Positions 31,467 to 38,110 of a stretch of DNA of 38,754 bases are shown here, in pieces. A program made the position numbers and the translations under genes. Below the pieces are notes generated by a model. The model was not told the origin of the DNA. It saw only the letters and a list, made by a program, of their open reading frames with translations, and did no database searches. The stretch spans positions 1 to 38,754 of the forward strand of contig JAPOJD010000005.1 of the NCBI GenBank assembly GCA_029978585.1, in the 5' to 3' direction. This stretch comes from Actinomycetota bacterium. Lineage in GTDB: Bacteria; Actinomycetota; Actinomycetes; S36-B12. Each line of letters begins with the position of its first letter. Within the stretch, counting starts at the first letter, position 1.

Positions 31467-33550
31467 GCCGCCACCCCCGTGATCCCGCGGGCGGAATCAA
31501 TCGTGGGCGCCAGGGCCTTGCGAAGCGACTCATAGAAGACGTTGAGCGGGAACTCGTCGGGCAAGACCGCGTCGACCGCGTCCTTGGGATCGCTCGGCAG
31601 GGCGACGGGTCCCTGGGCCCACACCGACTTGGGGTGTGGGGGGACGAGCGAACTCACGAAGTCGTACGCGGCCAGCCAGTGGCCCATCCGGGATCGTTCG
31701 ATCCCCTCGCGATAGAGGGTCTCTACCTCGTCGCAGAGCTCGTCCATGCTGGCTTGCACCCGGCTCCAGTCGATGCGCAGCGTGTTGTCAGTCCACCTGA
31801 TGACCCCGCGCTGGTGCAGCCAAGCGAACACGATCTGTCCCGCGAGACCGTCGTAATTGCGGACACGCTCACCGGTGGTGGGGAACCGGAATAGCCGGTC
31901 GAAGAGGATGGCGATGCGTACGTAGGGGGCAAGCGTCACGCCACGTTCCTCGAGCCGTGCCGTCTCACGGAATGTCGACAGATCGCATCGCAATTCCTCG
32001 AGCCCGTACATCCAGTAAGGCATGCGCTGCTTGATCATGAAGGGATCGAATGGCAGGTCGCCGTGGCTGTGGGTTCGATCGTGTACGAGATCCCACAGGA
32101 CGAACGTCTCCTGCGCGAGTCGCTGGTCGTTAAGAAGCAACTCCGCCTCCGGCGGAAGGTCCACACGCAGGCGTTCGGCAGCGGCACGAGACACCCGTCG
32201 GAACCGGGCAGCCTCGCGATCGCAGAAGATGCCGCCCCAGCTGAAGGGCACGACCTCGCGCGTTGCCACGGTCTCGGGGAACAACACTGCGGAGTGGGTG
32301 TCGTACCCGGCAGTGAAGCCGAGGAACTCGATGGGGACGAAGGCGGCGTTGTCGTACGACGTGGCCTCGAGCTCAGCGATCCACTCAGGCCACACCGTGC
32401 GGATTGCCACGGCTTCGACGTTGCGATTCGGATTGCCGTTCTGCGTGTACATGGGGAACACGACAACGTGCTCGATCCCATCGCGTCGCACGGACTCGGG
32501 ATGAAACTCCATGAGCGAATCCAGGAAATCCGGAACGCCGAAGCCCCCGTCTCGCCACGCCGCGAAGTCGACAGCAACCGCATCCATGTAGTCCGCCTGG
32601 TGCGGGACGAGCGGAGCCAGCTGGCTGAGCGCGGCCATGATCTCGTCGACCCGCGCAGACGCGACCGCTGCATCCCCCGCGATGGAACCGTCCGCGGCTT
32701 GAAGGGGGCGCAGCGCCTCGACCGCCGTGACGAGGCGGAGCCACGCGGGACTCGAGAGCACCGGGCTCGCCGGCATCTCACCGGTCTCGTGACGGGCGCC
32801 GGCGTGCGCCCAGGTGACGATCGCGCGCCACAGGTGGCGGTTGTTCAGGTCTCCCAGGGAGTCATCGCCCGCGAAGTCGGAGTCGGCCGCGACGATGACG
32901 CGGCCCTGCCCGCACGAGACGCCCGCGAGGAGCGGGGCACCCGCGGGAGACGCCGTTGCCGAGGTGCGAGCGAAGACATACGTGTCGGCAGCATCGGCGG
33001 CCAGCCGGAGCGCACCGGCTCGATAGAACACGGCTTCGCCCCCGCCCGCGAAGATGTCACAGCCGTGGGCCGCGGATGGTTCCAGTACGACCCAGGTGGA
33101 GACGTCGTTGAACCGGCTTACGGGATCCTGGGCGGTCGCATTCACGATTCCAATGCCGAATCGCTCGGACATGGATGCGAGATTGTTGCCGTACTTGGCC
33201 TGCTCGGTCTCCGCCAAGATGACGAGGCCGCCTCCAGCGACCACGAACTCCTCGATCGCGGCGATCTCGGCCTCGCTATACACGGGGCTACCGGTGGCCA
33301 CCGTGGCCTCCCAGGCGTCCTCCGAACAGTGCGGGAGGACGAGCACGTCGATGTCCATGAGCGCATCCGGGGTGATCGGCCCCTCGATGTGGGCGGTCAC
33401 CGCGAAGCCAGCCGACTCCAGGGTGCGTGCCGCTTCGGCGTAGGAGGAGTCCGCCGGGTTGGCAGGGCTCATCGCCGATGCCACCTCAGGCCGGATGGAC
33501 CACGCCTGGCGATGACTTTCATCGACGAGGACACGGGCGAGGGGACGCAC
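31463..33550 (-). CDS. DUF6421 family protein fused to an N-terminal GATase-like domain
   Basis: This 695-residue protein has two parts. Residues 1-250 look like a class I glutamine-amidotransferase-like (DUF4350/IFT52-like) fold: DIDVLVLPHCSE, IEEFVVAGGGLVILAETEQ, a Gly-rich turn and ADSDFAGDD near the end; no nucleophile cysteine follows the GGG strand. Residues from about 267 on match DUF6421, with GGFGVPDFLDSLMEFHPES, FPMYTQNGNPNRNVEAV and WGGIFCDREAARFRRV. The stretch at 484-524 contains HDRTH (490-494) and, 24 residues later, ExxxD (519-523), like a gluzincin metal site with Asp in place of the usual Glu. The GTG at 33550 has GGAGGT four bases upstream. First gene of the operon. No function is known to me. 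Confidence 0.85.
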   Translation of the reverse strand: MRPLARVLVDESHRQAWSIRPEVASAMSPANPADSSYAEAARTLESAGFAVTAHIEGPITPDALMDIDVLVLPHCSEDAWEATVATGSPVYSEAEIAAIEEFVVAGGGLVILAETEQAKYGNNLASMSERFGIGIVNATAQDPVSRFNDVSTWVVLEPSAAHGCDIFAGGGEAVFYRAGALRLAADAADTYVFARTSATASPAGAPLLAGVSCGQGRVIVAADSDFAGDDSLGDLNNRHLWRAIVTWAHAGARHETGEMPASPVLSSPAWLRLVTAVEALRPLQAADGSIAGDAAVASARVDEIMAALSQLAPLVPHQADYMDAVAVDFAAWRDGGFGVPDFLDSLMEFHPESVRRDGIEHVVVFPMYTQNGNPNRNVEAVAIRTVWPEWIAELEATSYDNAAFVPIEFLGFTAGYDTHSAVLFPETVATREVVPFSWGGIFCDREAARFRRVSRAAAERLRVDLPPEAELLLNDQRLAQETFVLWDLVHDRTHSHGDLPFDPFMIKQRMPYWMYGLEELRCDLSTFRETARLEERGVTLAPYVRIAILFDRLFRFPTTGERVRNYDGLAGQIVFAWLHQRGVIRWTDNTLRIDWSRVQASMDELCDEVETLYREGIERSRMGHWLAAYDFVSSLVPPHPKSVWAQGPVALPSDPKDAVDAVLPDEFPLNVFYESLRKALAPTIDSARGITGVAA

Positions 33551-33582
33551 GGATACCTCCAGGGGAGAATGATGGAAAGACT

Positions 33583-33588
33583 AGTGTA
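33583..33588 (-). promoter_or_regulatory. Putative -10 box of the DUF6421-SDR-aldolase operon
   Basis: TACACT lies 32 bases before the GTG, giving a short leader that contains GGAGGT. The expected -35 position holds no TTGACA-like sequence and coincides with an inverted repeat, suggesting regulated expression. Confidence 0.5.
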
Positions 33589-33595
33589 GCAATAT

Positions 33596-33610
33596 CAGGA
33601 AATTCTCCTG
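33596..33610. promoter_or_regulatory. Inverted repeat CAGGA-N5-TCCTG upstream of the DUF6421 operon
   Basis: Five-base perfect arms with an AT-rich centre (AATTC), inside an unusually AT-rich stretch of this GC-rich window. It covers the -35 zone of the leftward promoter and lies about 70 bases upstream of the rightward alditol oxidase start. It resembles Lrp- or dimeric-HTH-type sites. Confidence 0.4.
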
Positions 33611-33668
33611 CATTTTCTGAGTTCGGCCGTAGATCTTCCTGGATTGTGCCCTCGGGCTGCCCGCTCGC

Positions 33669-33674
33669 TAGCGT
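33669..33674 (+). promoter_or_regulatory. Putative -10 box for leaderless alditol oxidase gene
   Basis: TAGCGT, six bases (CGGCAC), then the ATG at 33681. A TTGTGC 19 bases upstream of the box could be the -35 element. Confidence 0.6.
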
Positions 33675-33680
33675 CGGCAC

Positions 33681-34925
33681 ATGCGTCGCAATTGGTCCGG
33701 GACCGTCGACTTCCCCCAGGATCTGCTGCTCCCTACGAGCGTGGCCGAGGTTCAGGGCCTCGTGCGCACCCAGGAACACGCCCTCGCGGTGGGGTCGGCG
33801 CATTCCTTCAGCCCCGCGGCCGTCGGACCTGGCCCCCACATCGGGACGGAGCGACTGCCGGCGCAGATCGACGTGGCACCGGATCGATCCTCGGTCGTCG
33901 TATCCGCCGGGACCCGGTACGCCGACCTCGGGCCCGTACTCCACTCGCACGGTCTCGCTCTCTCCGCGATGGCGTCCCTGCCGCATATCAGCGTGGGCGG
34001 CGCGATTGCCACGGGGACGCACGGGTCCGGCGACCGCATCGGAACGCTGTCCTCCGCCGTGCGAGGGCTCGAGGTCGTCACCGCAGATGGCGAGGTGCGC
34101 TGGATCCGGCGAGACATTGATTCTGACTTCGCGGGCTGGGTGGTCGCCCTTGGAGCCCTCGGCGTCGTCACGCGCATCGAGCTCTCCGTGGAACCGACGT
34201 ATGACGTCGCGCAGACCGTTCTGCTCGGGCTCGACCTGGACGTCGTCGAACGCGACTTCGATGCGGTGTTCTCTGCCGCGACATCTGTGAGCGTCTTCAC
34301 CCGGTGGCGACCCGAACCTGACGCGCAGCTGTGGCTCAAGCGGAGAGTCGACCGCGAGGGCGCCTGGGCGGGTTCACCGGACTTCGGTGCCCGGCAGTCC
34401 GGCGGGAAGGTGCACCCCCTCGAAGAACTCGACCCGGTCCACTGCACCGAGCAGGGCGGCCACGAAGGCCCCTGGTACGAGCGCCTTCCCCACTTCCGAG
34501 CCGAGTTCACCCCGAGTTCCGGCGACGAGATTCAGGCGGAGTACCTGCTGCCGAGGTCCCATGCGGTCGAAGGCATCCGGCGGATGCGGTCCATGGCATC
34601 GATGATCACCCCCCTCCTCCATGTGACGGAGATCCGCACCATGTGCGCCGACGACCTCTGGCTGAGCCCGGCCCAGGGTCGCGACACGGTGGGAATCCAT
34701 TTCACCTGGCAGAAGGATCGACGGATCTTCTCCGTGCTTCCCGCGATAGAGGAGGCGCTGCTGCCCCTCGGTGCCCGGCCGCACTGGGGCAAGGTGACCG
34801 TGGCCGCACCGGAGCGCATTGTCGAGGCATACCCGCTCTTCCCCAGCTTCGCGCGGCTCGTGGAGGCGGTCGACCCGCAGGGGAAGTTCCGCAGCGACAA
34901 CGTGGCGTCACTGCTGCGCGCCTGA
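33681..34925 (+). CDS. FAD-linked alditol (xylitol/sorbitol) oxidase
   Basis: The 414-residue protein closely follows Streptomyces AldO of the vanillyl-alcohol-oxidase family. It oxidises terminal alcohols of alditols to aldoses and gives hydrogen peroxide. His41 in VGSAHSF aligns with the histidine that covalently binds FAD (His46 in AldO). MASLPHISVGGAIATGTHGS is the FAD-binding signature. Active-site residues are all in place: Glu317 and Arg319 (TEIRTM), Thr342 (HFTW) and Lys371 (HWGK), matching Glu320, Arg322, Thr345 and Lys375. HCTEQGGHEGPWYERLPHFR is another conserved stretch. It is leaderless (TAGCGT-N6-ATG). The membrane-protein gene follows 40 bases downstream. Confidence 0.93.
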   Translation: MRRNWSGTVDFPQDLLLPTSVAEVQGLVRTQEHALAVGSAHSFSPAAVGPGPHIGTERLPAQIDVAPDRSSVVVSAGTRYADLGPVLHSHGLALSAMASLPHISVGGAIATGTHGSGDRIGTLSSAVRGLEVVTADGEVRWIRRDIDSDFAGWVVALGALGVVTRIELSVEPTYDVAQTVLLGLDLDVVERDFDAVFSAATSVSVFTRWRPEPDAQLWLKRRVDREGAWAGSPDFGARQSGGKVHPLEELDPVHCTEQGGHEGPWYERLPHFRAEFTPSSGDEIQAEYLLPRSHAVEGIRRMRSMASMITPLLHVTEIRTMCADDLWLSPAQGRDTVGIHFTWQKDRRIFSVLPAIEEALLPLGARPHWGKVTVAAPERIVEAYPLFPSFARLVEAVDPQGKFRSDNVASLLRA

Positions 34926-34965
34926 TTGCGGGGCCCACCCCCGGTCTCCGTGAGAGGCTTGCCGC

Positions 34966-35628
34966 GTGACTGATCCGATCGTCGCGGTGCTCCCGTTCGC
35001 ACTGGGCGCCATGATCAGCCCCTTCGTCCTCACCGTTCAGGCACTCATCCTGATCGGCCCGAACCATCCCAAGGCGCGGGGATGGTTCTACACGCTCGGG
35101 TGCGCGGCGTTCACGATGCTCTACATCGTCGTCGTGTACCTCGGCTTCCGGCAGCTCCCCTTGGGGCAGGGCACCCCGAGCCCGGTGCTGCGCGGCGTGG
35201 AACTCGCTCTCGCCATCGTGTTCATCGTCCTCGCGATCCGCGCCTTCATCCGCAAGAAGCCGGCGGGCAGCGAGCACCAGAGTCGGGTCAAGCAGATGGT
35301 GACCGATGCCAAGTCGCCGGCCTTCTTCGTCGTCGGACTCGCTGTCATGGCCGTGGACCTCTCGTCCCTGCTCATCATCATCCCCGGCGTTCGCGTGGTC
35401 CAGGAGACCCAGGCCGCCTTCGCCCTGCAGGTCATCGCCCTTCTCGTGGTCCTGTTCTTCACGCTGCTGCCGGCACTCGTGCCGGTGGGCCTCGCCACGC
35501 TATTCGGGCGGAAGGCCGACGCCTTCCTCCAGCGCCTCAATCACTGGGTGAACGCGCACACCAAGCTCATCTCCGCCGGGATCTGCCTGATCCTCGCCGC
35601 GTTCCTCCTCTGGGGTGCCCTGAAGTAG
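34966..35628 (+). CDS. Gap/Sap-like (LysE superfamily) membrane transporter
   Basis: This 220-residue protein has six predicted helices in the pattern of the GAP/Sap family, known from mycobacterial Gap, which helps move glycopeptidolipids to the surface. Supporting segments are LPFALGAMISPFVLTVQALI, the polar loop FIRKKPAGSEHQ after the third helix, and AVDLSSLLIIIPGVR in the second half. It contains PALVPVGLATLFG and ends in a short helix. The GTG at 34966 is preceded by GAGGCT-N6, which can be read as a ribosome-binding site or degenerate -10 box. No lipid biosynthesis genes lie nearby, so the cargo is unknown. Its stop directly abuts the stop of the convergent amidase. Confidence 0.8.
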   Translation: MTDPIVAVLPFALGAMISPFVLTVQALILIGPNHPKARGWFYTLGCAAFTMLYIVVVYLGFRQLPLGQGTPSPVLRGVELALAIVFIVLAIRAFIRKKPAGSEHQSRVKQMVTDAKSPAFFVVGLAVMAVDLSSLLIIIPGVRVVQETQAAFALQVIALLVVLFFTLLPALVPVGLATLFGRKADAFLQRLNHWVNAHTKLISAGICLILAAFLLWGALK

Positions 35629-37053
35629 TCAGGCGGCCGCAGGCGTACGCGGCCAGGGCATGGCCTGCTCGAGCTCATAGGCCACCGAGAGGAGACGACG
35701 TTCCTCTCCCAGCGGGGCCGACACCTGGATCCCGATCGGGAGCCCGGAACTCGTCCGCGCCAGCGGGAGAGAGATCGCCGGAGCACCCGTGACGTTCTGC
35801 AGCGGCGTGAATGACGAGAAGCGAAGCAGCCGCACCATCTGCTCGCGGAAGGGAACGTTCGGACCGAGCTCGCCGAGTCGCGGAGCCGGGTGGCCCACCA
35901 CGGGCGACACCACGACATCCTGCTGGGTGTATGAAGCATCTGGCTCCCGGGTTGCGCGCACGAGGCGCCGGATACTGAGCGGCACGCGCACCATCTGCTG
36001 CAGGAACATCGCGCTCAGGCCCCGGGTCAGGAGCTCGGTGCGCGAGGAGTCGAACCCGGGCCCGAGGAGCCGTGAGCCGCCCTTCTGGAATGCGAAGGCG
36101 ATCAGCGCCCAGTACCTGAGGAAGTCCCGGCCGAACCGCTCGTCCACGGGCAGGCCCACCGGTGACACCACGTGCCCGAGTCCCTCCAGGACCGCACCCA
36201 CGCGCAGAACCGCCTCTCGGGTCTCAGGATCCACCGGGAGCCCGGCGACGCTGTCAGTGAGGATGCCCACCCGTAGCCGCTGCTTCTCCGGTCGCACAAC
36301 CATGCCAATGGGCGGCAGCGCGGGGTTCCGGTACATCCGCTCGGCCTCCGCGAAGTAGTACGCCGTGTCCCGCACGGTGCGAGTCACGACCCCCTGCGTC
36401 ACCAGGTTCACCGGCATGCGTTCGAGTTCAGGCAGGTCCACGAGCCGTCCACGCGAGGGCTTGAGCCCCACCAGGCCACAGACCGCGGCAGGGATGCGGA
36501 TCGAGCCGCCGCCGTCGTTGGCATGCGCGATGGGGACAGCTCCGGATGCCACCAGGGTGGCCGAACCGCCGCTGGATCCGCCGGGCGAATGATCGAGATT
36601 CCATGCGTTGCGGGTCGCGCCGTAGCGACTGGACTCGGTCGACGCGGTCAGGCCGAACTCCGGGAGCGTCGTCTTCGCCAGCGGCTCGAAGCCAAGGTCG
36701 AGGTACTGCCGCACCCACGGGCTGTTCGCCGCAGCGGGCCGTTCGTAAGGGGCCCACGAACCGTGCAGAGTGGGAAACCCCGCGAGGTCCTCATTGTCCT
36801 TGAGCACCGTGGGTATCCCAGCGAAAGGACCGCCCTCCGAGGCAGGCAGGTCCAGTTCCCGCACAACGGCATTGAGGGAGCCGTTGGCGCGACTGATGCG
36901 CTCCCGTGCGGCCTGGCGCAACTCCCCGGCGGAGACCTCGCGACGCTTCAGCCGGTGCAGCAACTCCATGACGTCGTCGTCCCCGAGCGCGTCGTCCGCG
37001 TGCGCGTCGACCACCCTCGCCGTCGCGCTGCTGGCGTTCCCTGGAGCGGACAC
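35629..37053 (-). CDS. Amidase signature family hydrolase
   Basis: The 474-residue enzyme has the Ser-cisSer-Lys triad of amidase-signature hydrolases: Lys85 in PTVLKDNED, the GGSSGGSA motif at 158-165 for the cis-serine, and Ser184 in NDGGGSIRIPAAVCG as the nucleophile. GLVGLKPSRGRL and GAPAISLPL are further family segments. It is a general amidase, probably cytoplasmic, whose substrate cannot be read from the sequence; the GatA role is unlikely because no gatB or gatC is present. The GTG at 37053 has a GAGG site four to five bases upstream. It stands alone between convergent and divergent genes. Confidence 0.9.
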   Translation of the reverse strand: MSAPGNASSATARVVDAHADDALGDDDVMELLHRLKRREVSAGELRQAARERISRANGSLNAVVRELDLPASEGGPFAGIPTVLKDNEDLAGFPTLHGSWAPYERPAAANSPWVRQYLDLGFEPLAKTTLPEFGLTASTESSRYGATRNAWNLDHSPGGSSGGSATLVASGAVPIAHANDGGGSIRIPAAVCGLVGLKPSRGRLVDLPELERMPVNLVTQGVVTRTVRDTAYYFAEAERMYRNPALPPIGMVVRPEKQRLRVGILTDSVAGLPVDPETREAVLRVGAVLEGLGHVVSPVGLPVDERFGRDFLRYWALIAFAFQKGGSRLLGPGFDSSRTELLTRGLSAMFLQQMVRVPLSIRRLVRATREPDASYTQQDVVVSPVVGHPAPRLGELGPNVPFREQMVRLLRFSSFTPLQNVTGAPAISLPLARTSSGLPIGIQVSAPLGEERRLLSVAYELEQAMPWPRTPAAA

Positions 37054-37105
37054 GACACCTCACCTTCTCCCGGCGCGCCTGCTCGGGGCGAGCGCCCGCC
37101 CAACC

Positions 37106-37111
37106 TACAGT
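37106..37111 (+). promoter_or_regulatory. Putative -10 box for leaderless lipoprotein gene
   Basis: TACAGT, six bases (GACCGC), then the ATG at 37118; no ribosome-binding site is present. Confidence 0.6.
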
Positions 37112-37117
37112 GACCGC

Positions 37118-37552
37118 ATGACCAAGAACAGGAAGTCGATCATGGCCGTATCCCTGCTCGCGGGGGGCATGCTCGCCCTGGCCGCTTGCGGTGGTGGCGG
37201 TAGCTCCTCGCAGAGCACCAGCGCAGCGCCGGCGCCGGCACCGGCCCCGACCGACTCCCCCATCGGAGGGGGCGCGGCGGAGTGCACCACGGACGCCCTG
37301 GAGAAGGCGACCGAGGAGGCGGCCTCGGCACAGGGACTCGACCTCATCAACACCAAGGACTACGACTGCGAGGACGGCTGGGCGATCGTCTTCGGCATCA
37401 CCAAGTCGGGTGACATCGAGCAGACCACGGCGTTCCTCTTCCAGGCCGAGGGCCCGTACTGGGTGACCAAGGACATCGGCACCATCTGCAGCGGCGGCGC
37501 CGATGACGGCATCCCGGCAGACATCAAGGACCAGGCCTGCGCTCTCCGCTAG
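37118..37552 (+). CDS. Small secreted lipoprotein, unknown function
   Basis: The 144-residue precursor has a lipobox LALAACGG, with Cys24 as the lipid site. An Ala/Pro/Ser/Thr linker follows (SAAPAPAPAPTDSP). The globular part of about 90 residues has four cysteines (in AECTTDALE, DYDCEDGW, GTICSGG and the terminal DQACALR), so two disulfides are possible. I do not recognise a family beyond the general type of small actinobacterial lipoproteins. Segments such as GWAIVFGI and GPYWVTKDI suggest a small beta-sheet domain. The ATG was chosen by the TACAGT-N6 spacing; it faces another small exported protein across a hairpin. Confidence 0.8.
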   Translation: MTKNRKSIMAVSLLAGGMLALAACGGGGSSSQSTSAAPAPAPAPTDSPIGGGAAECTTDALEKATEEAASAQGLDLINTKDYDCEDGWAIVFGITKSGDIEQTTAFLFQAEGPYWVTKDIGTICSGGADDGIPADIKDQACALR

Positions 37553-37561
37553 TGGCGTGAT

Positions 37562-37587
37562 CCCCGGGGGGCTCAGGCTTCCCGGGG
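37562..37587. terminator. Hairpin between two convergent exported-protein genes
   Basis: CCCCGGGGGG pairs with CTTCCCGGGG over ten positions, two of them G-U, around a CTCAGG loop. It lies ten bases after the lipoprotein stop and just beyond the stop of the leftward gene, so it could serve both. No T-run follows. Confidence 0.55.
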
Positions 37588-37588
37588 C

Positions 37589-38059
37589 CTAGCGGTCGCA
37601 GACCACCACGTAGGGGTGGTCTGCCTCCGCGATGACCTCGCGCTTGCGGTCCTTGATCCACACCTTCGCGACGAACTCCGGGCGCTGCCGGTTCACTGCG
37701 GCGCACTGCTTCGCGGAAATGGCGTCGGTGTATCGATAGAAGCGCTCATAGCGCCATCCGGTCTTGGTGCGGACCATTCCCTTGTTCTGCGTGCTGAGGG
37801 CCTTCGACTCGCACAGGACAAACTCGTCCGCGGCAACGTTATAGCTGCAGGTCTTGATGATGTACGCCGCACGATCCCGATCCGTCACGACATAGGTGAG
37901 GTCGAACTTCGGTCCGGGACCCGTCGTGCGGACCTTGATCTCGTCCCCGGCTCGGATCGTCACCCGCACCGCGGCCGCCTGGACCATGGACGCCGGCATC
38001 GCGACTGCGAGCGCAGCGGACAGTGCCACCGCAGCGATAACCACCCGGGTTCGACGCAC
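37589..38059 (-). CDS. Small secreted protein, unknown function
   Basis: I do not recognise this 156-residue protein. It has a signal peptide (RRTRVVIAAVALSAALAVAM, cleavage expected after about VQAAA) and a mature domain of about 125 residues. Four cysteines (KTCSYN, LCESKAL, KQCAAVN and the C-terminal VVCDR) could form two disulfides. The many basic and aromatic residues (TGWRYERFYRYTDA) suggest a surface-active or polymer-binding role, but this is a guess. The GTG at 38059 has AGAGGAG upstream, and a TACACT box 27 bases further on gives a short leader. It may be co-regulated with the LuxR gene upstream on the same strand. Confidence 0.75.
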   Translation of the reverse strand: MRRTRVVIAAVALSAALAVAMPASMVQAAAVRVTIRAGDEIKVRTTGPGPKFDLTYVVTDRDRAAYIIKTCSYNVAADEFVLCESKALSTQNKGMVRTKTGWRYERFYRYTDAISAKQCAAVNRQRPEFVAKVWIKDRKREVIAEADHPYVVVCDR

Positions 38060-38086
38060 TCGTGCTCCTCTGACGAAGGGACCTCG

Positions 38087-38092
38087 AGTGTA
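38087..38092 (-). promoter_or_regulatory. Putative -10 box for the secreted protein gene
   Basis: TACACT, identical to the box of the DUF6421 operon. It lies 27 bases before the GTG and leaves room for the AGAGGAG ribosome-binding site. Confidence 0.45.
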
Positions 38093-38110
38093 AGCCGAGA
38101 AAGACCGGAC

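Noticed and set aside
32063-33589. 508-codon rightward open frame opposite the DUF6421 gene
   Set aside because: Antisense shadow; the leftward frame has clear family matches and a good ribosome-binding site.
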